Shown piece after piece: positions 15,904-25,152 of a DNA stretch of 64,000 nt (positions are counted from its first letter, which is position 1; the number at the start of each line of letters is the position of its first letter). The DNA is from Anaerobacillus arseniciselenatis (GTDB lineage Bacteria > Bacillota > Bacilli > Bacillales > Anaerobacillaceae), in contig NZ_MLQQ01000001.1 of NCBI RefSeq assembly GCF_001865995.1, positions 248,001 to 312,000 on the forward strand, in the 5' to 3' direction. Under the pieces are notes generated by a model, which saw only the letters and a list, made by a program, of their open reading frames with translations, made no database searches and was not told the DNA's origin. The position numbers and the translations under genes were made by a program.

Positions 15904-16749
15904 ATGGAAGCACAATCTAAATTTTTAAAAGTTATTATCTTTCTATTATTAATTAGTCTCATCTTCAATTTTTATAGCTTTTCACGAATCGGGAATTTAA
16001 GTACTGCGGTTGATCGAATCCACAGTGATCTTCAATGGGAGAACGACCGTATTGCCCAACAAGTCAATTCATTAAGCCGTCAATTACATGACATACAAGA
16101 GCAAGAAAAGTGGATCATAAAAAAAGAATTTTTAGCCAATGAAGAGAAATCGTCACCTGAAGAAATTCACGTTAGCCTCGAGTGGACATTCAAAGAAATT
16201 GAAACAAATGCTCAAGTCACTTTACTTTTTCGCGAAAATAGCACTGTTGACTGGAAAGAAATTGAAGCCTCTAACACTAATGGTACAAATTATATCGCTC
16301 ATCTAGTTTTATCGAGTGACAATGACTATGAATATCAAATTGTAGCTAAGGATAGCACTATTGTTACGAGCAACATAAAGCAAATCCCACAACGGATATA
16401 TAAACCAACGCAGATGGTCTCCAATGGTTACGGTTTCGGAGAAGACCAATATGGAAACCTTACTGATTTTGAAGCGTATATTGATATGCTTGAACCACCA
16501 CTATTTGAATTCTTCAAAATGAAAGAAGCAAGTCTGCAAGCTTATGTAGGGGAAAATTTGATAAAAGAAACACCATTTAAACTAGCTTACCCCGACTTGC
16601 CAGAAGAAAGACAGCATTATAGTGCGATTATCGGATCATTTGACGAACAACCGACTTCAATCCGTATCGTCGTGGAATACAACAATGGCACGATCCATGA
16701 AGGCGAAATTTGGCCTAATGATACATTCAACAGAGGATGGAACAATTAA
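15904..16749 (+). CDS. Membrane-anchored extracellular protein of unknown function
   Basis: A 281-residue protein with one N-terminal membrane helix (about 8-26), then a coiled coil (about 35-75) and a beta-rich outer domain of about 200 residues. The pattern at 88-165 (LEWTFKEIETNAQVTLLF, then YEYQIVAKDS) resembles an Ig-like or fibronectin-type sandwich, but I cannot name the family. GGAGGG lies before the ATG. It stands alone: the next gene starts 113 bp later and has its own promoter-like region. Confidence 0.6.
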   Translation: MEAQSKFLKVIIFLLLISLIFNFYSFSRIGNLSTAVDRIHSDLQWENDRIAQQVNSLSRQLHDIQEQEKWIIKKEFLANEEKSSPEEIHVSLEWTFKEIETNAQVTLLFRENSTVDWKEIEASNTNGTNYIAHLVLSSDNDYEYQIVAKDSTIVTSNIKQIPQRIYKPTQMVSNGYGFGEDQYGNLTDFEAYIDMLEPPLFEFFKMKEASLQAYVGENLIKETPFKLAYPDLPEERQHYSAIIGSFDEQPTSIRIVVEYNNGTIHEGEIWPNDTFNRGWNN

Positions 16750-16862
16750 AATTATGAACATTATTTGACAGTCTTTATTCTAGATTACGAATATAACCGT
16801 ATTCTCGTAAATCATGTTATAATAGTGAAAAGTATTTTACTATAAAGTGAGGATCTAAAAAC

Positions 16863-17654
16863 GTGCTATATTATCGTCAATATACTAACGACTATACAAA
16901 ACCTTGGGTCACTTTTATTCATGGTGCCGGGGGGAGCTCAAATACGTTTTTTAAACAGATTAAAGAGTTCCGTAAGCATTTTAATGTCCTCCTTATCGAT
17001 TTACGAGGTCATGGAAAATCTAAAAAATCTCGCTGGCAAAAAGGCGATTCTTTTTTACAAATCTCTGAAGAGGTTATCGAAGTATTAGATCACTTAAAAA
17101 TAAATCAGACACACTTTATTGGAGTTTCATTAGGTACGATTGTCGTTCAAACACTTGCTCAAAAATATCCTGATCGTATCAGTTCAATGATACTTGGGGG
17201 TGCAGTAATAAAATTTAATGTTCGAACAAAATTTTTATTAACACTTGGTAATCTAGGAAAATATATTATTCCATATATGTGGTTATATCGCTTATTCGCT
17301 TGGATTATTATGCCAAAGTCGGCACATTCTAAATCACGTAACGTCTTCGTTGACCAAGCGAAAAAGATGTGCCAAAAAGAATTTATCCGTTGGTTCTCTG
17401 TAACTAGAGCAATCAACCCTTTTTTAAGGAAACTACAAAGAGATTTTTTCAACATTCCGACGTTATTTGTCATGGGAGAAGAAGATTATTTATTTCTACC
17501 ACCTGTTAAAGATTTAGTTGAAGAAAATAAAGACCTTAAACTAGAATGCATTAAAAACTGTGGCCACGTTTGCAATATCGACCAACCGGAACATTTTAAC
17601 AATACGACTATTAATTTCATATATAAGCAAACTAGTTTAAAAGAAGTTTTATAA
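16863..17654 (+). CDS. Alpha/beta hydrolase
   Basis: A 263-residue hydrolase with the complete catalytic set: oxyanion HGAGGSS near 20, DLRGHGKS near 46-53, nucleophile Ser89 in GVSLG, Asp208 in GEEDYLF, and His235 in CGHVCNIDQPEHF. It belongs to the MhpC/BioH-like group of small esterases; the substrate is unknown. The start is GTG with GTGAGGA eight bases upstream. A GCGC-type repeat begins 5 bases after the stop. Confidence 0.85.
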   Translation: MLYYRQYTNDYTKPWVTFIHGAGGSSNTFFKQIKEFRKHFNVLLIDLRGHGKSKKSRWQKGDSFLQISEEVIEVLDHLKINQTHFIGVSLGTIVVQTLAQKYPDRISSMILGGAVIKFNVRTKFLLTLGNLGKYIIPYMWLYRLFAWIIMPKSAHSKSRNVFVDQAKKMCQKEFIRWFSVTRAINPFLRKLQRDFFNIPTLFVMGEEDYLFLPPVKDLVEENKDLKLECIKNCGHVCNIDQPEHFNNTTINFIYKQTSLKEVL

Positions 17655-17658
17655 TAAG

Positions 17659-17790
17659 AAAAGCGCAAGGCGCCCGCCTATCGGCGAAAATCACTGGAAG
17701 GCCTGCCCGTAGCGGTCAGATTTTAGACCGCAAGGGAAGGACTGAAGTGGTCGAGCCGATGGCGCCTGAAGCTAGACACCTTTCCAAGTT
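17659..17790 (+). repeat. GCGCAAG-type intergenic element, copy 1
   Basis: Starts AGCGCAAGGCGCCCGCC and ends AGCTAGACACCTTTCCAAG. Inside are GGCGCC-type arms (GGCGCCCGCCTATCGGC / GCCGATGGCGCC) and TAGCGGTCAGATTTTAGACC. The second copy is at 40873-41056. A shorter relative (GCGCAAGCGCCGGAGTTAGACA) starts at 17821. Confidence 0.8.
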
Positions 17791-17866
17791 CAAAATATAC
17801 TTTCTTACCTTTTAAGAAAAGCGCAAGCGCCGGAGTTAGACAGCTTGCCCTTTCTTATCTAAAGAA

Positions 17867-17906
17867 AAGGACTATGCCAATTGTATAATGGCATAAGTCC
17901 TTTTTT
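17867..17906. terminator. Bidirectional terminator between convergent genes
   Basis: AAGGACTATGCCA / TGGCATAAGTCCTT stem followed by TTTTTT on the plus strand and preceded by AAAA. It lies between the hydrolase and the DUF418 gene, which converge. Confidence 0.75.
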
Positions 17907-17945
17907 GTTGGTTTGTTGGTTTGTTGGTTTGTTGGCTAGTTGGAA
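17906..17945. repeat. TTGGTTTG simple repeat (tail type)
   Basis: TTGGTTTG repeated three times, then TTGGCTAGTTGGAAAGG. The same motif, usually as the complement CCAACAAACCAAC, is the tail of the co-varying hairpin repeats and also occurs alone at about 37921-37960, 54411-54436, 59066-59100 and 63325-63356. Confidence 0.6.
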
Positions 17946-18044
17946 AGGTGGATAGGTGCTCGGCACGATTTTCATAAAATTTTTAAGTGATCACTAGTGA
18001 CGGATCAAAAATAATAGCGACAACAAATAAAATTACACTGATCG

Positions 18045-19256
18045 TTAAACTCCTTTGTACGTAAAAGCTCTCCAAACATGCTCTAACGGGCCATACTTAT
18101 ATCTCGCCATCCAAAACTTACTTAAGAAGACTTGAGCAGTAAAAATGACGAAAGTAATAAGAATACCTACCTCAGGCGCTACTTTGCCGTAAAGTCCAAG
18201 TCCATAACCATAAAACAGCATTAAACAAATAACGGTTTGTAGTAAATAGTTCGTCAACGCCATCTGCCCTACCGGGGCCAAAAATTTTAGACGGACTTTC
18301 CATTGTCGCTGTTGACATAGCAATGTAATAGAGCTGATATAAAAGAAGGAAACGACAAGACCAGATATGAGGGAAAGTACTTCTAGCGATGCTTCATGTA
18401 AATAAAATGGGACGATAAAAAGTTCCGCCTTTAAAATTACATATACAAAAGTTAAAACAGCACCATAGATGAAACTTTTTTTCCAGACTTTTCGGATCCA
18501 CCCCAAATGACCAGAGATGTTCATTAGAACGCCCTTTTTTCCAACATATAATCCAATCAGGAAAATAAAAAGCACCATCGGTATAGTAATGATAAAGTTA
18601 GGTAAAATCAATGGTATTTCTTCCGTTAAACGAAACGCTAAAATTTCTGAGAAATTCCCATTTTGAAAAACTATCACAGATTGTTCTACTAAACTTGCCC
18701 AATCATTCATAGGTGCATACTCTTCACCTAATACGTTTTCCATAAGTGACGATAGGAACGTAAAAAAGCCGGTAAGAAAAACAACTACACTGAATATTCC
18801 AATCGCCCATTTTCTAATTTTTTCGATGGAAGACTTTCTAAATAACAATAACAAAAATCCTGCAATCGCATAATTAAGTAGGATGTCTCCACTCCAGAAT
18901 ATGAAAATATGAATAAGTCCTAGCATTAATAAAAACGACAACCTTCTTGAATAAAGCCTACCAACAGATAGTCCCTTGGCGCTGACACGCTCCATAAAAA
19001 GGAAAAATCCTAGTCCAAATAAAAATGAAAAAGTCGTAAAAAATTTCCCTGTTGCAAAAATCGTAATCAACCAATCTGCGGTATTACTTATCGCACCTTC
19101 AAACAGCGTAACACCTGAGAGCATTAAAAATAGTTTAGGTGCCACGAAAAATTGCATGTTAACTAGTAAAATACCTAAAAGTGCAAATCCTCGTATCACA
19201 TCTAACGTGATAATCCGCTCTTCTTGTTGAGTCGGGTGAACCCTCACTCCTTCCAT
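18045..19256 (-). CDS. DUF418 (YeiB-type) membrane protein
   Basis: A 403-residue polytopic protein with about ten membrane helices. It starts after a short polar stretch with RIITLDVIRGFALLGILLVNM-type sequence (ITLDVIRGFALLGILLVN), the DUF418 family signature, and ends with the conserved C-terminal block (LTNYLLQTVICLMLFYGYG, then FWMARYKYGPLEHVWR). Substrate or function unknown. Start at ATG 19256, preceded by GGAGTGA. A shortened MITE copy lies 70 bp upstream. Confidence 0.85.
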   Translation of the reverse strand: MEGVRVHPTQQEERIITLDVIRGFALLGILLVNMQFFVAPKLFLMLSGVTLFEGAISNTADWLITIFATGKFFTTFSFLFGLGFFLFMERVSAKGLSVGRLYSRRLSFLLMLGLIHIFIFWSGDILLNYAIAGFLLLLFRKSSIEKIRKWAIGIFSVVVFLTGFFTFLSSLMENVLGEEYAPMNDWASLVEQSVIVFQNGNFSEILAFRLTEEIPLILPNFIITIPMVLFIFLIGLYVGKKGVLMNISGHLGWIRKVWKKSFIYGAVLTFVYVILKAELFIVPFYLHEASLEVLSLISGLVVSFFYISSITLLCQQRQWKVRLKFLAPVGQMALTNYLLQTVICLMLFYGYGLGLYGKVAPEVGILITFVIFTAQVFLSKFWMARYKYGPLEHVWRAFTYKGV

Positions 19257-19325
19257 TCACTTCACTCCATTTCTACTTGTTGTTTATAAACTTTATAAGA
19301 TTATACCTTATTATATATGAGTTAA

Positions 19326-19406
19326 TGAATTTCATATTTCATTATTTTCGTCACTAAGATCAATATATTGTTTGATGTGACTCTTTTTTGGTAATTATGA
19401 AATTCA
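19326..19406 (-). repeat. Palindromic MITE-like element, copy 4 (internally deleted)
   Basis: Only 81 bp: both 14-bp ends and the outer arms are present, but the inner hairpin has collapsed to GATCAATATATTGTTTGATG. It lies between the DUF418 and LysR genes. Confidence 0.8.
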
Positions 19407-19431
19407 CTCAAGTACTATCAAAATCACCATC

Positions 19432-20307
19432 CTAATTCCACTTTTCATTTTCGACAAAATCTACAAAAGCTTTATTTGCTTTTGATAAATACGTCTTCTT
19501 CTTCCATGCTAAACCTAAAGAAAGGGTAATTGGTGGGACTAACGAAAGAGGTACTAAATCAGTGTCATCTTGAATGACCATTTTTAAAAATAGCGTTACC
19601 CCTAACCCTTTTCTCGTCAACGATTTCGTTAATGAAATTTGATTTGTTTCAAATGCAATCGTTGGTGTTAAACCCGATTCATGAATATGGTTGATTACAA
19701 GGTCTCTTTGAAAGTACCCTTCTTTAAAAAGGACGAGCGGTTCGTCTGCTAATTGTTCATATGTAATCTCAGTTTGTTTGGCTAATTGATGGGATTTCGG
19801 AACACATACGACCATTTCTTCTTCAATGATCGGTATAGCTTCTAAATCTGCGGTCATTTCTTCAAGAACAATGACCCCCATATCAATCTCATCGTTTTCA
19901 ATGTGAGTTTGAATTTGCTTCGTTCCGTCCTCAACAATTGAAATGTTTAATTGCGGGTACGATTTTTTAAAAGCAACAATGATATTCGGAAAGTAAAAAG
20001 ACCCCATCATTGAAGGTAACCCTAGCTTCACCTCCCCTCTTTCTAAGCCACGCAATTCTTCCATTTCTAAACGCGCTTCTTCTAATTGATCAAATACTTT
20101 TTCAACATGGATTAAAAAACGCTCGCCTTCAACAGTTAAACGAACTGCACGGTCATGACGATGAAACAACTTTACACCGATCTCATTTTCGAGCTTTTTA
20201 ATTGCCATGCTCACTGCTGGTTGAGCAATAAACAATTTTTCCGATGCTTTCGTAAAACTTTTCAACTTTGCTGTTTCATAAAAACATTGCAGTTGACGGA
20301 GTTCCAA
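19432..20307 (-). CDS. LysR-family transcriptional regulator
   Basis: A 291-residue regulator. Residues 1-60 are the LysR winged helix (LRQLQCFYETAKLKSFTKA, QPAVSMAIKKLENEIGVKLFHR), followed by a linker helix and a substrate-binding domain (KLGLPSMMGSFYFPNIIV..., MGVIVLEE). The TTG at 20307 was chosen because GGGGGGAAAG lies six bases upstream and the family normally starts at ME-LRQL; the in-frame ATG 11 codons earlier has no binding site, and a GTG one codon upstream is possible. It is divergent from the MFS gene 410 bp away, which it may control. The effector is unknown. Confidence 0.88.
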   Translation of the reverse strand: MELRQLQCFYETAKLKSFTKASEKLFIAQPAVSMAIKKLENEIGVKLFHRHDRAVRLTVEGERFLIHVEKVFDQLEEARLEMEELRGLERGEVKLGLPSMMGSFYFPNIIVAFKKSYPQLNISIVEDGTKQIQTHIENDEIDMGVIVLEEMTADLEAIPIIEEEMVVCVPKSHQLAKQTEITYEQLADEPLVLFKEGYFQRDLVINHIHESGLTPTIAFETNQISLTKSLTRKGLGVTLFLKMVIQDDTDLVPLSLVPPITLSLGLAWKKKTYLSKANKAFVDFVENEKWN

Positions 20308-20556
20308 CACCTTTCCCCCCAGTCGATTTTTATCTAACATTTTAACATAAATATTTTTTATGAACTTAATAAATATTATATATTTTATTTATCTTAAATG
20401 CGACGGTAAGATGAAATAGTAAGCAGTTCCAATACAAGGCACTCATGACGGTAAACTTTTTTGTGTGTAAATGTTGGACAGTTGGTTAGTTGGAAAGGAA
20501 ATCACCAGCCTTTTACATCGTAAATGTTTAAGTTTATCATCATGCTGGTTTTGTAC

Positions 20557-20639
20557 GAAAAAAGGCAGATGATTTCGTGAACGAGCCTCTGAGATTCACT
20601 AGAAGGTCAAAGCGAAGAGAAGGAAATCATCCGCCTTTT
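20557..20639 (-). repeat. Co-varying hairpin repeat, copy C
   Basis: Inverted orientation relative to the others. On the minus strand: AAAAGGCGGATGATTTCC, the conserved tip CTTCGCTTTGACCTTC ... CTCAGAGGCTCGT, then GAAATCATCTGCCTTTTTT. The tail (AGTTGGTTAGTTGG) lies at about 20470-20485. Confidence 0.85.
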
Positions 20640-20719
20640 CATTATTAGATGGTGATCTCTCTTGCTTTAATTTGAAAGCATTAATAAATTAACTACATTT
20701 ACATGAAGGATGGATAACG

Positions 20720-21946
20720 ATGATTGAATTAAAGTCAAAAAATTTCTGGCGTGCCTCAATAGCACTTGGGTTAGCAGCTTTTATCGCCTTTAGTAACCTT
20801 TATTTTACACAACCACTACTTCCGATCATAAGTGAAGAGTTTTCGGTTTCACCTCTTACAGCGAGTTTGACAGTTTCTTTTGCCTTACTTACTGTTGCGG
20901 TCTTTTTCTTTTTATATAGCGCAGTGTCAGACGCCATTGGTCGTAAAAATGTGATGATTGTAGCGATGATTTTACTGTTTATTGTTACTTTTTCAATTGC
21001 CTTTGTACAAAGCTTTGAAGCTTTTTTACTGCTAAGAATTTTACAAGGGATTTTTATCGCCGGCATACCTACGGTTGCACTAGCTTATATCGGTGAAGAG
21101 TTTTCTCCACGGGCGTTAACTGTCGCAATTGGCATTTATATTAGCATGAACTCAATTGGAGGGATGGGCGGTCGTGTATTAAGTGGGATTTTCACAGATG
21201 TTTATGATTGGAGAATTGCTTTTATCGCGATTGGTTTTGTAAGTTTAATATTTTTTCTATTTTTCCTTAAGCTTTTACCACCGTCGGATCATTTTCAGCC
21301 AAGAAAATTTGATCGACATAAGGCGGTTCAAGATTATCTGGCCCATCTAAAAAACAGAAAGCTACGCCTAGCCTTTTTTGTCGGTGGATTACACTTTTTT
21401 ATCTTTGTGGGGCTTTATAATTATGTCACCTACTTACTAACCGCACCACCGTTCTCGTTACCGACGGTAATTATTGGCTTCTTATTTTTAACATACTTAT
21501 CAGGGACAGTTAGTTCCACACTAGCTGGAAAAGCAATTACGGTATGGTCTCAATCATTAACGATCGCTATCGGTATTTCGCTTATGGTTATCGCAACATT
21601 GCTGATGCTAGTGAACAACCTCATTACTATTATTGTTGGCTTGCTCATATTAAGTTTTGGATTCTTCTTTGCGCATTCAACACTGAATGCTTGGGTTAGT
21701 AAACGAGCGAAGTTTGCCAAAGCTTCCGCATCTGGACTTTACTTCACTTCGTATTATGTAGGCGGCAGTCTTGGGAGCTTTTATTTAGGTTTCTTTTGGC
21801 ATTACTGGGGCTGGTCTGGAGTCATTGTCGGAACGTTACTCATATTAAGCTTAACCTCATTTTTATTATTGCAAATGAGTCTGATTGAAAGGCGAGAAAA
21901 TACGAAACAAAAGAGCAGATATCAACTTTTAAGAGCCACTAATTAA
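20720..21946 (+). CDS. MFS transporter (YnfM/AraJ-like)
   Basis: A 408-residue, 12-helix major facilitator. Helix 1 holds FIAFSNLYFTQPLLPIIS, typical of the YnfM subgroup, and the loop between helices 2 and 3 has the MFS signature SDAIGRKN near residue 72. The central loop carries a basic stretch (RKFDRHK). The substrate is unknown; relatives are drug or sugar exporters. GGATGGATAACG precedes the ATG. Divergent from the LysR gene. It ends 40 bp before the convergent ycgQ gene. Confidence 0.85.
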   Translation: MIELKSKNFWRASIALGLAAFIAFSNLYFTQPLLPIISEEFSVSPLTASLTVSFALLTVAVFFFLYSAVSDAIGRKNVMIVAMILLFIVTFSIAFVQSFEAFLLLRILQGIFIAGIPTVALAYIGEEFSPRALTVAIGIYISMNSIGGMGGRVLSGIFTDVYDWRIAFIAIGFVSLIFFLFFLKLLPPSDHFQPRKFDRHKAVQDYLAHLKNRKLRLAFFVGGLHFFIFVGLYNYVTYLLTAPPFSLPTVIIGFLFLTYLSGTVSSTLAGKAITVWSQSLTIAIGISLMVIATLLMLVNNLITIIVGLLILSFGFFFAHSTLNAWVSKRAKFAKASASGLYFTSYYVGGSLGSFYLGFFWHYWGWSGVIVGTLLILSLTSFLLLQMSLIERRENTKQKSRYQLLRATN

Positions 21947-21988
21947 TTGGGTGTCTAACGGTATCACTTTCTTTTAGGACACCCCTTC

Positions 21989-22825
21989 TCAGTTGGCTTT
22001 AGACTTTTTTTTCTGTGGTGGATAAACGTATGGCTCTTCCGGCTTTTCGGTCAATTTCCAATGAGTTACTTTAATCAACGGGAGCTTTTTATCATTATGA
22101 TTCGCAACATTAACCGTTCCTAACAATTTAACCCAGCTATTATCCGGAAACGTAACACCGTCCTTAAATTCACTTAAAATACCGATCACCGTAGCATCAG
22201 CGACACAGTGAGTAATTAAAAAACGACCAACGACATATTCATTTTCCTTTAATTGCTCACCTTTTAAAATAAACCCTTCTAAAAAAATTTGTTTATTTTT
22301 AAATATTTCTGGGTTTTGAAAAAGAACATCACTATAAGAGGAAAAATTTTCTTTTGACATAACTATCGGTGACTCTGCAAGCATTTTTTCAATCAATTCT
22401 TCTTGTAAAGCAGTTCTAGGGGGCTCCTCCCCTTGACCACAATCGCCACTCTCCTTCTCGTTTCCTTTCGATTGAAAAAGGATCCCTCGTTTTTCTGCAA
22501 AATTAGCATCTAATTCTTTTGGGGCTAATAATAAACCTGTAATCAACGGTAATGACACTAGTAAATATACAAAAAGTTGTCCAAATGAAAACTGTTTTTC
22601 ATGTTGCTCATGATACGCGCAGTCAATATTGTCACTGTTTTCCCATACTCGTTTCACTTGAATAAAAAACATAACCAGTAGAATAATAGAAGCGATTTGG
22701 GTAAAAATAATAAACTTCGGATTAACATATTTTAATATTTCACCACTATAGTGAAGTTTAAATAAAAATGCAGTAAAGCCTAATAGAAGCAACGCTTTTA
22801 TGGCATGTTGAATTGAAAAGTTCAC
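21989..22825 (-). CDS. ycgQ: YcgQ-like TIGR03943 permease subunit
   Basis: A 278-residue protein with about four membrane helices in the first half (5-25, 36-58, 80-102 and nearby), then a soluble domain of about 150 residues containing EGFILKGEQL, VGRFLITHCVADATV and WVKLLGTV, the TIGR03943 pattern. It pairs with the DUF318-type permease encoded 41 bases upstream, as ycgQ does with ycgR in Bacillus. The substrate is uncertain. Starts with GTG after GGGGGAAAG. The Cys and the HCVADA motif are conserved in the family and may bind a ligand. Confidence 0.85.
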   Translation of the reverse strand: MNFSIQHAIKALLLLGFTAFLFKLHYSGEILKYVNPKFIIFTQIASIILLVMFFIQVKRVWENSDNIDCAYHEQHEKQFSFGQLFVYLLVSLPLITGLLLAPKELDANFAEKRGILFQSKGNEKESGDCGQGEEPPRTALQEELIEKMLAESPIVMSKENFSSYSDVLFQNPEIFKNKQIFLEGFILKGEQLKENEYVVGRFLITHCVADATVIGILSEFKDGVTFPDNSWVKLLGTVNVANHNDKKLPLIKVTHWKLTEKPEEPYVYPPQKKKSKAN

Positions 22826-22866
22826 TATTACTTTCCCCCAGCCTCTTTTTTACATGTAAATCTTTA

Positions 22867-23862
22867 TCAAGCTATTAACAATACAATAGCAAACACTGTA
22901 ACCGTTATTAAAAACATTAATGTGATCACAAAACGAAATTTAAATGCACCCATGAGCATAAACGTATTCTTCAAATCTAGCATTGGTCCATACACTAAAA
23001 ACGCTAAAATAGGTGTTGTTGTCGGGAAGAGGTGGCGAAACGATGCCGCGATAAAAGCATCTGCTTCTGAACATAAACTTAATACGTATGCCAGTCCCAT
23101 CATGATAAGCGTTGAAGTAACGAGATCCTCCGTAATTCCGAGCAGTGAACCTGTTGATACATATGTTTGAACGAACGCTGCTAATAGAGCCCCCATCACT
23201 AAAAATTTAGCAACTCCGAAAAACTCATCGATCGAATGGCGACAAGCTTCTTTGATTCTATTAGTTAAAGGTGCACGGTTCATTTCTTTAGATACAGGTA
23301 TGTCAGTGACCTTTTTTCTTACTTGTCCATGTTTAAAAAAGAAACTAATAACAATTGCTACAATCATTGCGACAATAAAACCGATCAACATGCGTAATAA
23401 GGCTATTTTACCATCATTACCAAAAGCCATATACGTTGAGCCGATAACAACTGGATTTATAAGCGGACTTGTCAATAGAAAGCCTACCCCTGCGTATATA
23501 GGAACCCCCTTAGCGACTAAACGACGCACAATCGGAACAATACCACATTCACAGGCGGGAAACATTACCCCAATGACACAGCTAGACGTCACTGCTAAAA
23601 AGGGGTTTTTCGGGATAAGGCGACGTATATGATCTTCAGTAATAAAAACTTGGATAGCTCCTGAAACAAATACACCTATTAAAACAAACGGAAGTGCTTC
23701 TATTAAAATACTTACAAAAACTGTATTATAGATTAATATTGAATCAGGTATTAATAATGTCTTTCCCGACATTTTCAAACTCATATAAAAAAGATATCCA
23801 ATGATAAAGAAAATCACCGTCGCCGTTATTTCCGTTAAATAACTTTCTGCTCTTTTCAGCAT
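22867..23862 (-). CDS. ycgR: YcgR-like permease (DUF318/PF03773)
   Basis: A 331-residue permease with eight or more membrane helices and the hallmark FPACECGIVPIVRRL near residue 105, plus LLTSPLINPVVIGSTY and a second inverted-topology half (SLCSEADAFIAASFR). The family includes arsenic permease ArsP and YraQ-type transporters with a conserved Cys pair (CEC). The ATG at 23862 was chosen because TGGAGGA lies just before it; an upstream GTG is inside that site. First gene of a probable two-gene operon with ycgQ. Confidence 0.88.
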   Translation of the reverse strand: MLKRAESYLTEITATVIFFIIGYLFYMSLKMSGKTLLIPDSILIYNTVFVSILIEALPFVLIGVFVSGAIQVFITEDHIRRLIPKNPFLAVTSSCVIGVMFPACECGIVPIVRRLVAKGVPIYAGVGFLLTSPLINPVVIGSTYMAFGNDGKIALLRMLIGFIVAMIVAIVISFFFKHGQVRKKVTDIPVSKEMNRAPLTNRIKEACRHSIDEFFGVAKFLVMGALLAAFVQTYVSTGSLLGITEDLVTSTLIMMGLAYVLSLCSEADAFIAASFRHLFPTTTPILAFLVYGPMLDLKNTFMLMGAFKFRFVITLMFLITVTVFAIVLLIA

Positions 23863-23948
23863 ACCGTCCTCCACATATTTCGTTTGTTGCTAATATATAT
23901 GTGGACAAAGCTGCTACCATGAGTTTTTATTTAAAGTAACTCACGCAA

Positions 23949-24674
23949 CTAATCCGAAAACAGGACGATATTAACATCTCCACCTGAAAGCTTTCCGACT
24001 TCTTCAAAAATGCGTTTGGCAGTATTTAAATCAATACCTTCATCTTCAAAAAGAAACGAATTATTGGTAGCATATTCAAATGCTTCTGCTTCACGTATCG
24101 TATTTTTATCAAAATAAGAAAGGTCGTTGCCATAATCAAACTTCGTTGCGTATGGTTTTAAGTAACCAAATTGTTGAATATACTCAACAGCTTTAATTCG
24201 TTTACATGCGTAAGGAAATCGAAATTTAGCTAAAAATTGTTTTTTAGCTGCATCGTTCTCAACTAATATATTTAAATCATGATTAGGCTTAAGATTTGTT
24301 GCTTTGTACGATGCTTTATGTCGATAATGATGAAATTCTTTAATTCCTAACATATGAAGAATATTTAACGTTTCAATCATTTTCCCGTTTGTGTTTAACC
24401 AAACTTCGTTTAAGGTGTCATCTCTCAAGATAAACGTGAAGTTATGCTGTTTGATAAGCTTTCGGTAAGAGTTCTTTATACTTGCATCAAATTCTTTTCG
24501 ACTATAAAAGACCCTTCGATGGAGGTGTCCACTTCTTTCAATAACTTCGATATAAGGTGTTTTATCTATATAATACAGCTCAAATTCACGAATATCAGAG
24601 ATAAATGGCAAAATTGATTTTACATATTCCTCAACCTGTTCGGGATCTTCACTGTAATATGCAAAGCGATTCAA
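23949..24674 (-). CDS. Hypothetical protein, 241 residues
   Basis: I do not recognise the family. It is a soluble, mixed alpha/beta protein with many Lys and aromatic residues, no membrane segment and no signal peptide. It has FELYYIDKTPYIEVIERSGH near 37-56 and a basic middle (KEFHHYRHKASYKATNLKPN). The start is TTG with GAGGGGGA six bases upstream. Codon use and base composition look like the neighbours. It may be co-transcribed after the 55-residue VbhA-like gene, whose stop lies about 150 bases upstream. Confidence 0.6.
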   Translation of the reverse strand: MNRFAYYSEDPEQVEEYVKSILPFISDIREFELYYIDKTPYIEVIERSGHLHRRVFYSRKEFDASIKNSYRKLIKQHNFTFILRDDTLNEVWLNTNGKMIETLNILHMLGIKEFHHYRHKASYKATNLKPNHDLNILVENDAAKKQFLAKFRFPYACKRIKAVEYIQQFGYLKPYATKFDYGNDLSYFDKNTIREAEAFEYATNNSFLFEDEGIDLNTAKRIFEEVGKLSGGDVNIVLFSD

Positions 24675-24827
24675 TGTATCTCCCCCTCACATTCCTTTGT
24701 TACAAAATATGCAGGAATGTAAGGATAGAGAACATTTGAAAATAAATTGAAAAACAATTACAATTTGTTGGCTTGTTTTGTGACTAGCAAATAAAGAAGC
24801 GTAACTTGTTAATTCACACCTAACATT

Positions 24828-24995
24828 TTATTTTTTAGCGTTTTCCCTTACTTTTCGAATAAATTGTTCGGCATTAATCTCACCGCTCAATTTTTCACGC
24901 ATCAAATCCATGTACACTTCACTAATCTCAACTCCTGAAGACCTTAATGACGCTTGTAAACCTTTTAAGCCTTTGTCAATTTGTTGTCGATCCAT
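24828..24995 (-). CDS. Small VbhA-like antitoxin-type protein
   Basis: A 55-residue helical protein: MDRQQIDKGLKGLQASLRSS, then GVEISEVYMDLMREKLSGEI and NAEQFIRKVRENAKK. The GE-I-A-EF-R-VR ending of the second half resembles VbhA-type antitoxins, which inhibit Fic-domain AMP transferases with one helix. The (S/T)xxxE(G/N) inhibitory motif is not clearly present, and no Fic gene is next to it. TGGAG lies eight bases before the ATG. It may simply be a small domesticated protein. Confidence 0.55.
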   Translation of the reverse strand: MDRQQIDKGLKGLQASLRSSGVEISEVYMDLMREKLSGEINAEQFIRKVRENAKK

Positions 24996-25090
24996 ATAAA
25001 CCACTCCAATACTTTTAATAGGTTGGCTCTAGCACAAATGTAGTGAAAGCTTTCTTCCCTTTTATATAAGCATTGACATATATTGATACA

Positions 25091-25148
25091 AAAATAAGGG
25101 GCTGTCCCCAAAGTGTTAGACACTTTGTTTTGGGCAGCCCCTTATTTT
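25091..25148. terminator. REP-type terminator (short form), AGTGTTAGACACT variant
   Basis: AAAATAAGGGGCTGTCCC / GGGCAGCCCCTTATTTT with AAAGTGTTAGACACTTT at the tip. It is followed by T-rich sequence in both directions and ends the FabK-like gene transcript. Confidence 0.85.
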
Positions 25149-25152
25149 TAAT

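Noticed and set aside
17906-17945. TTGGTTTG repeats considered as a CRISPR-like or satellite array
   Set aside because: Units are 8 bp with no spacers; it is the tail motif of the hairpin repeat family.
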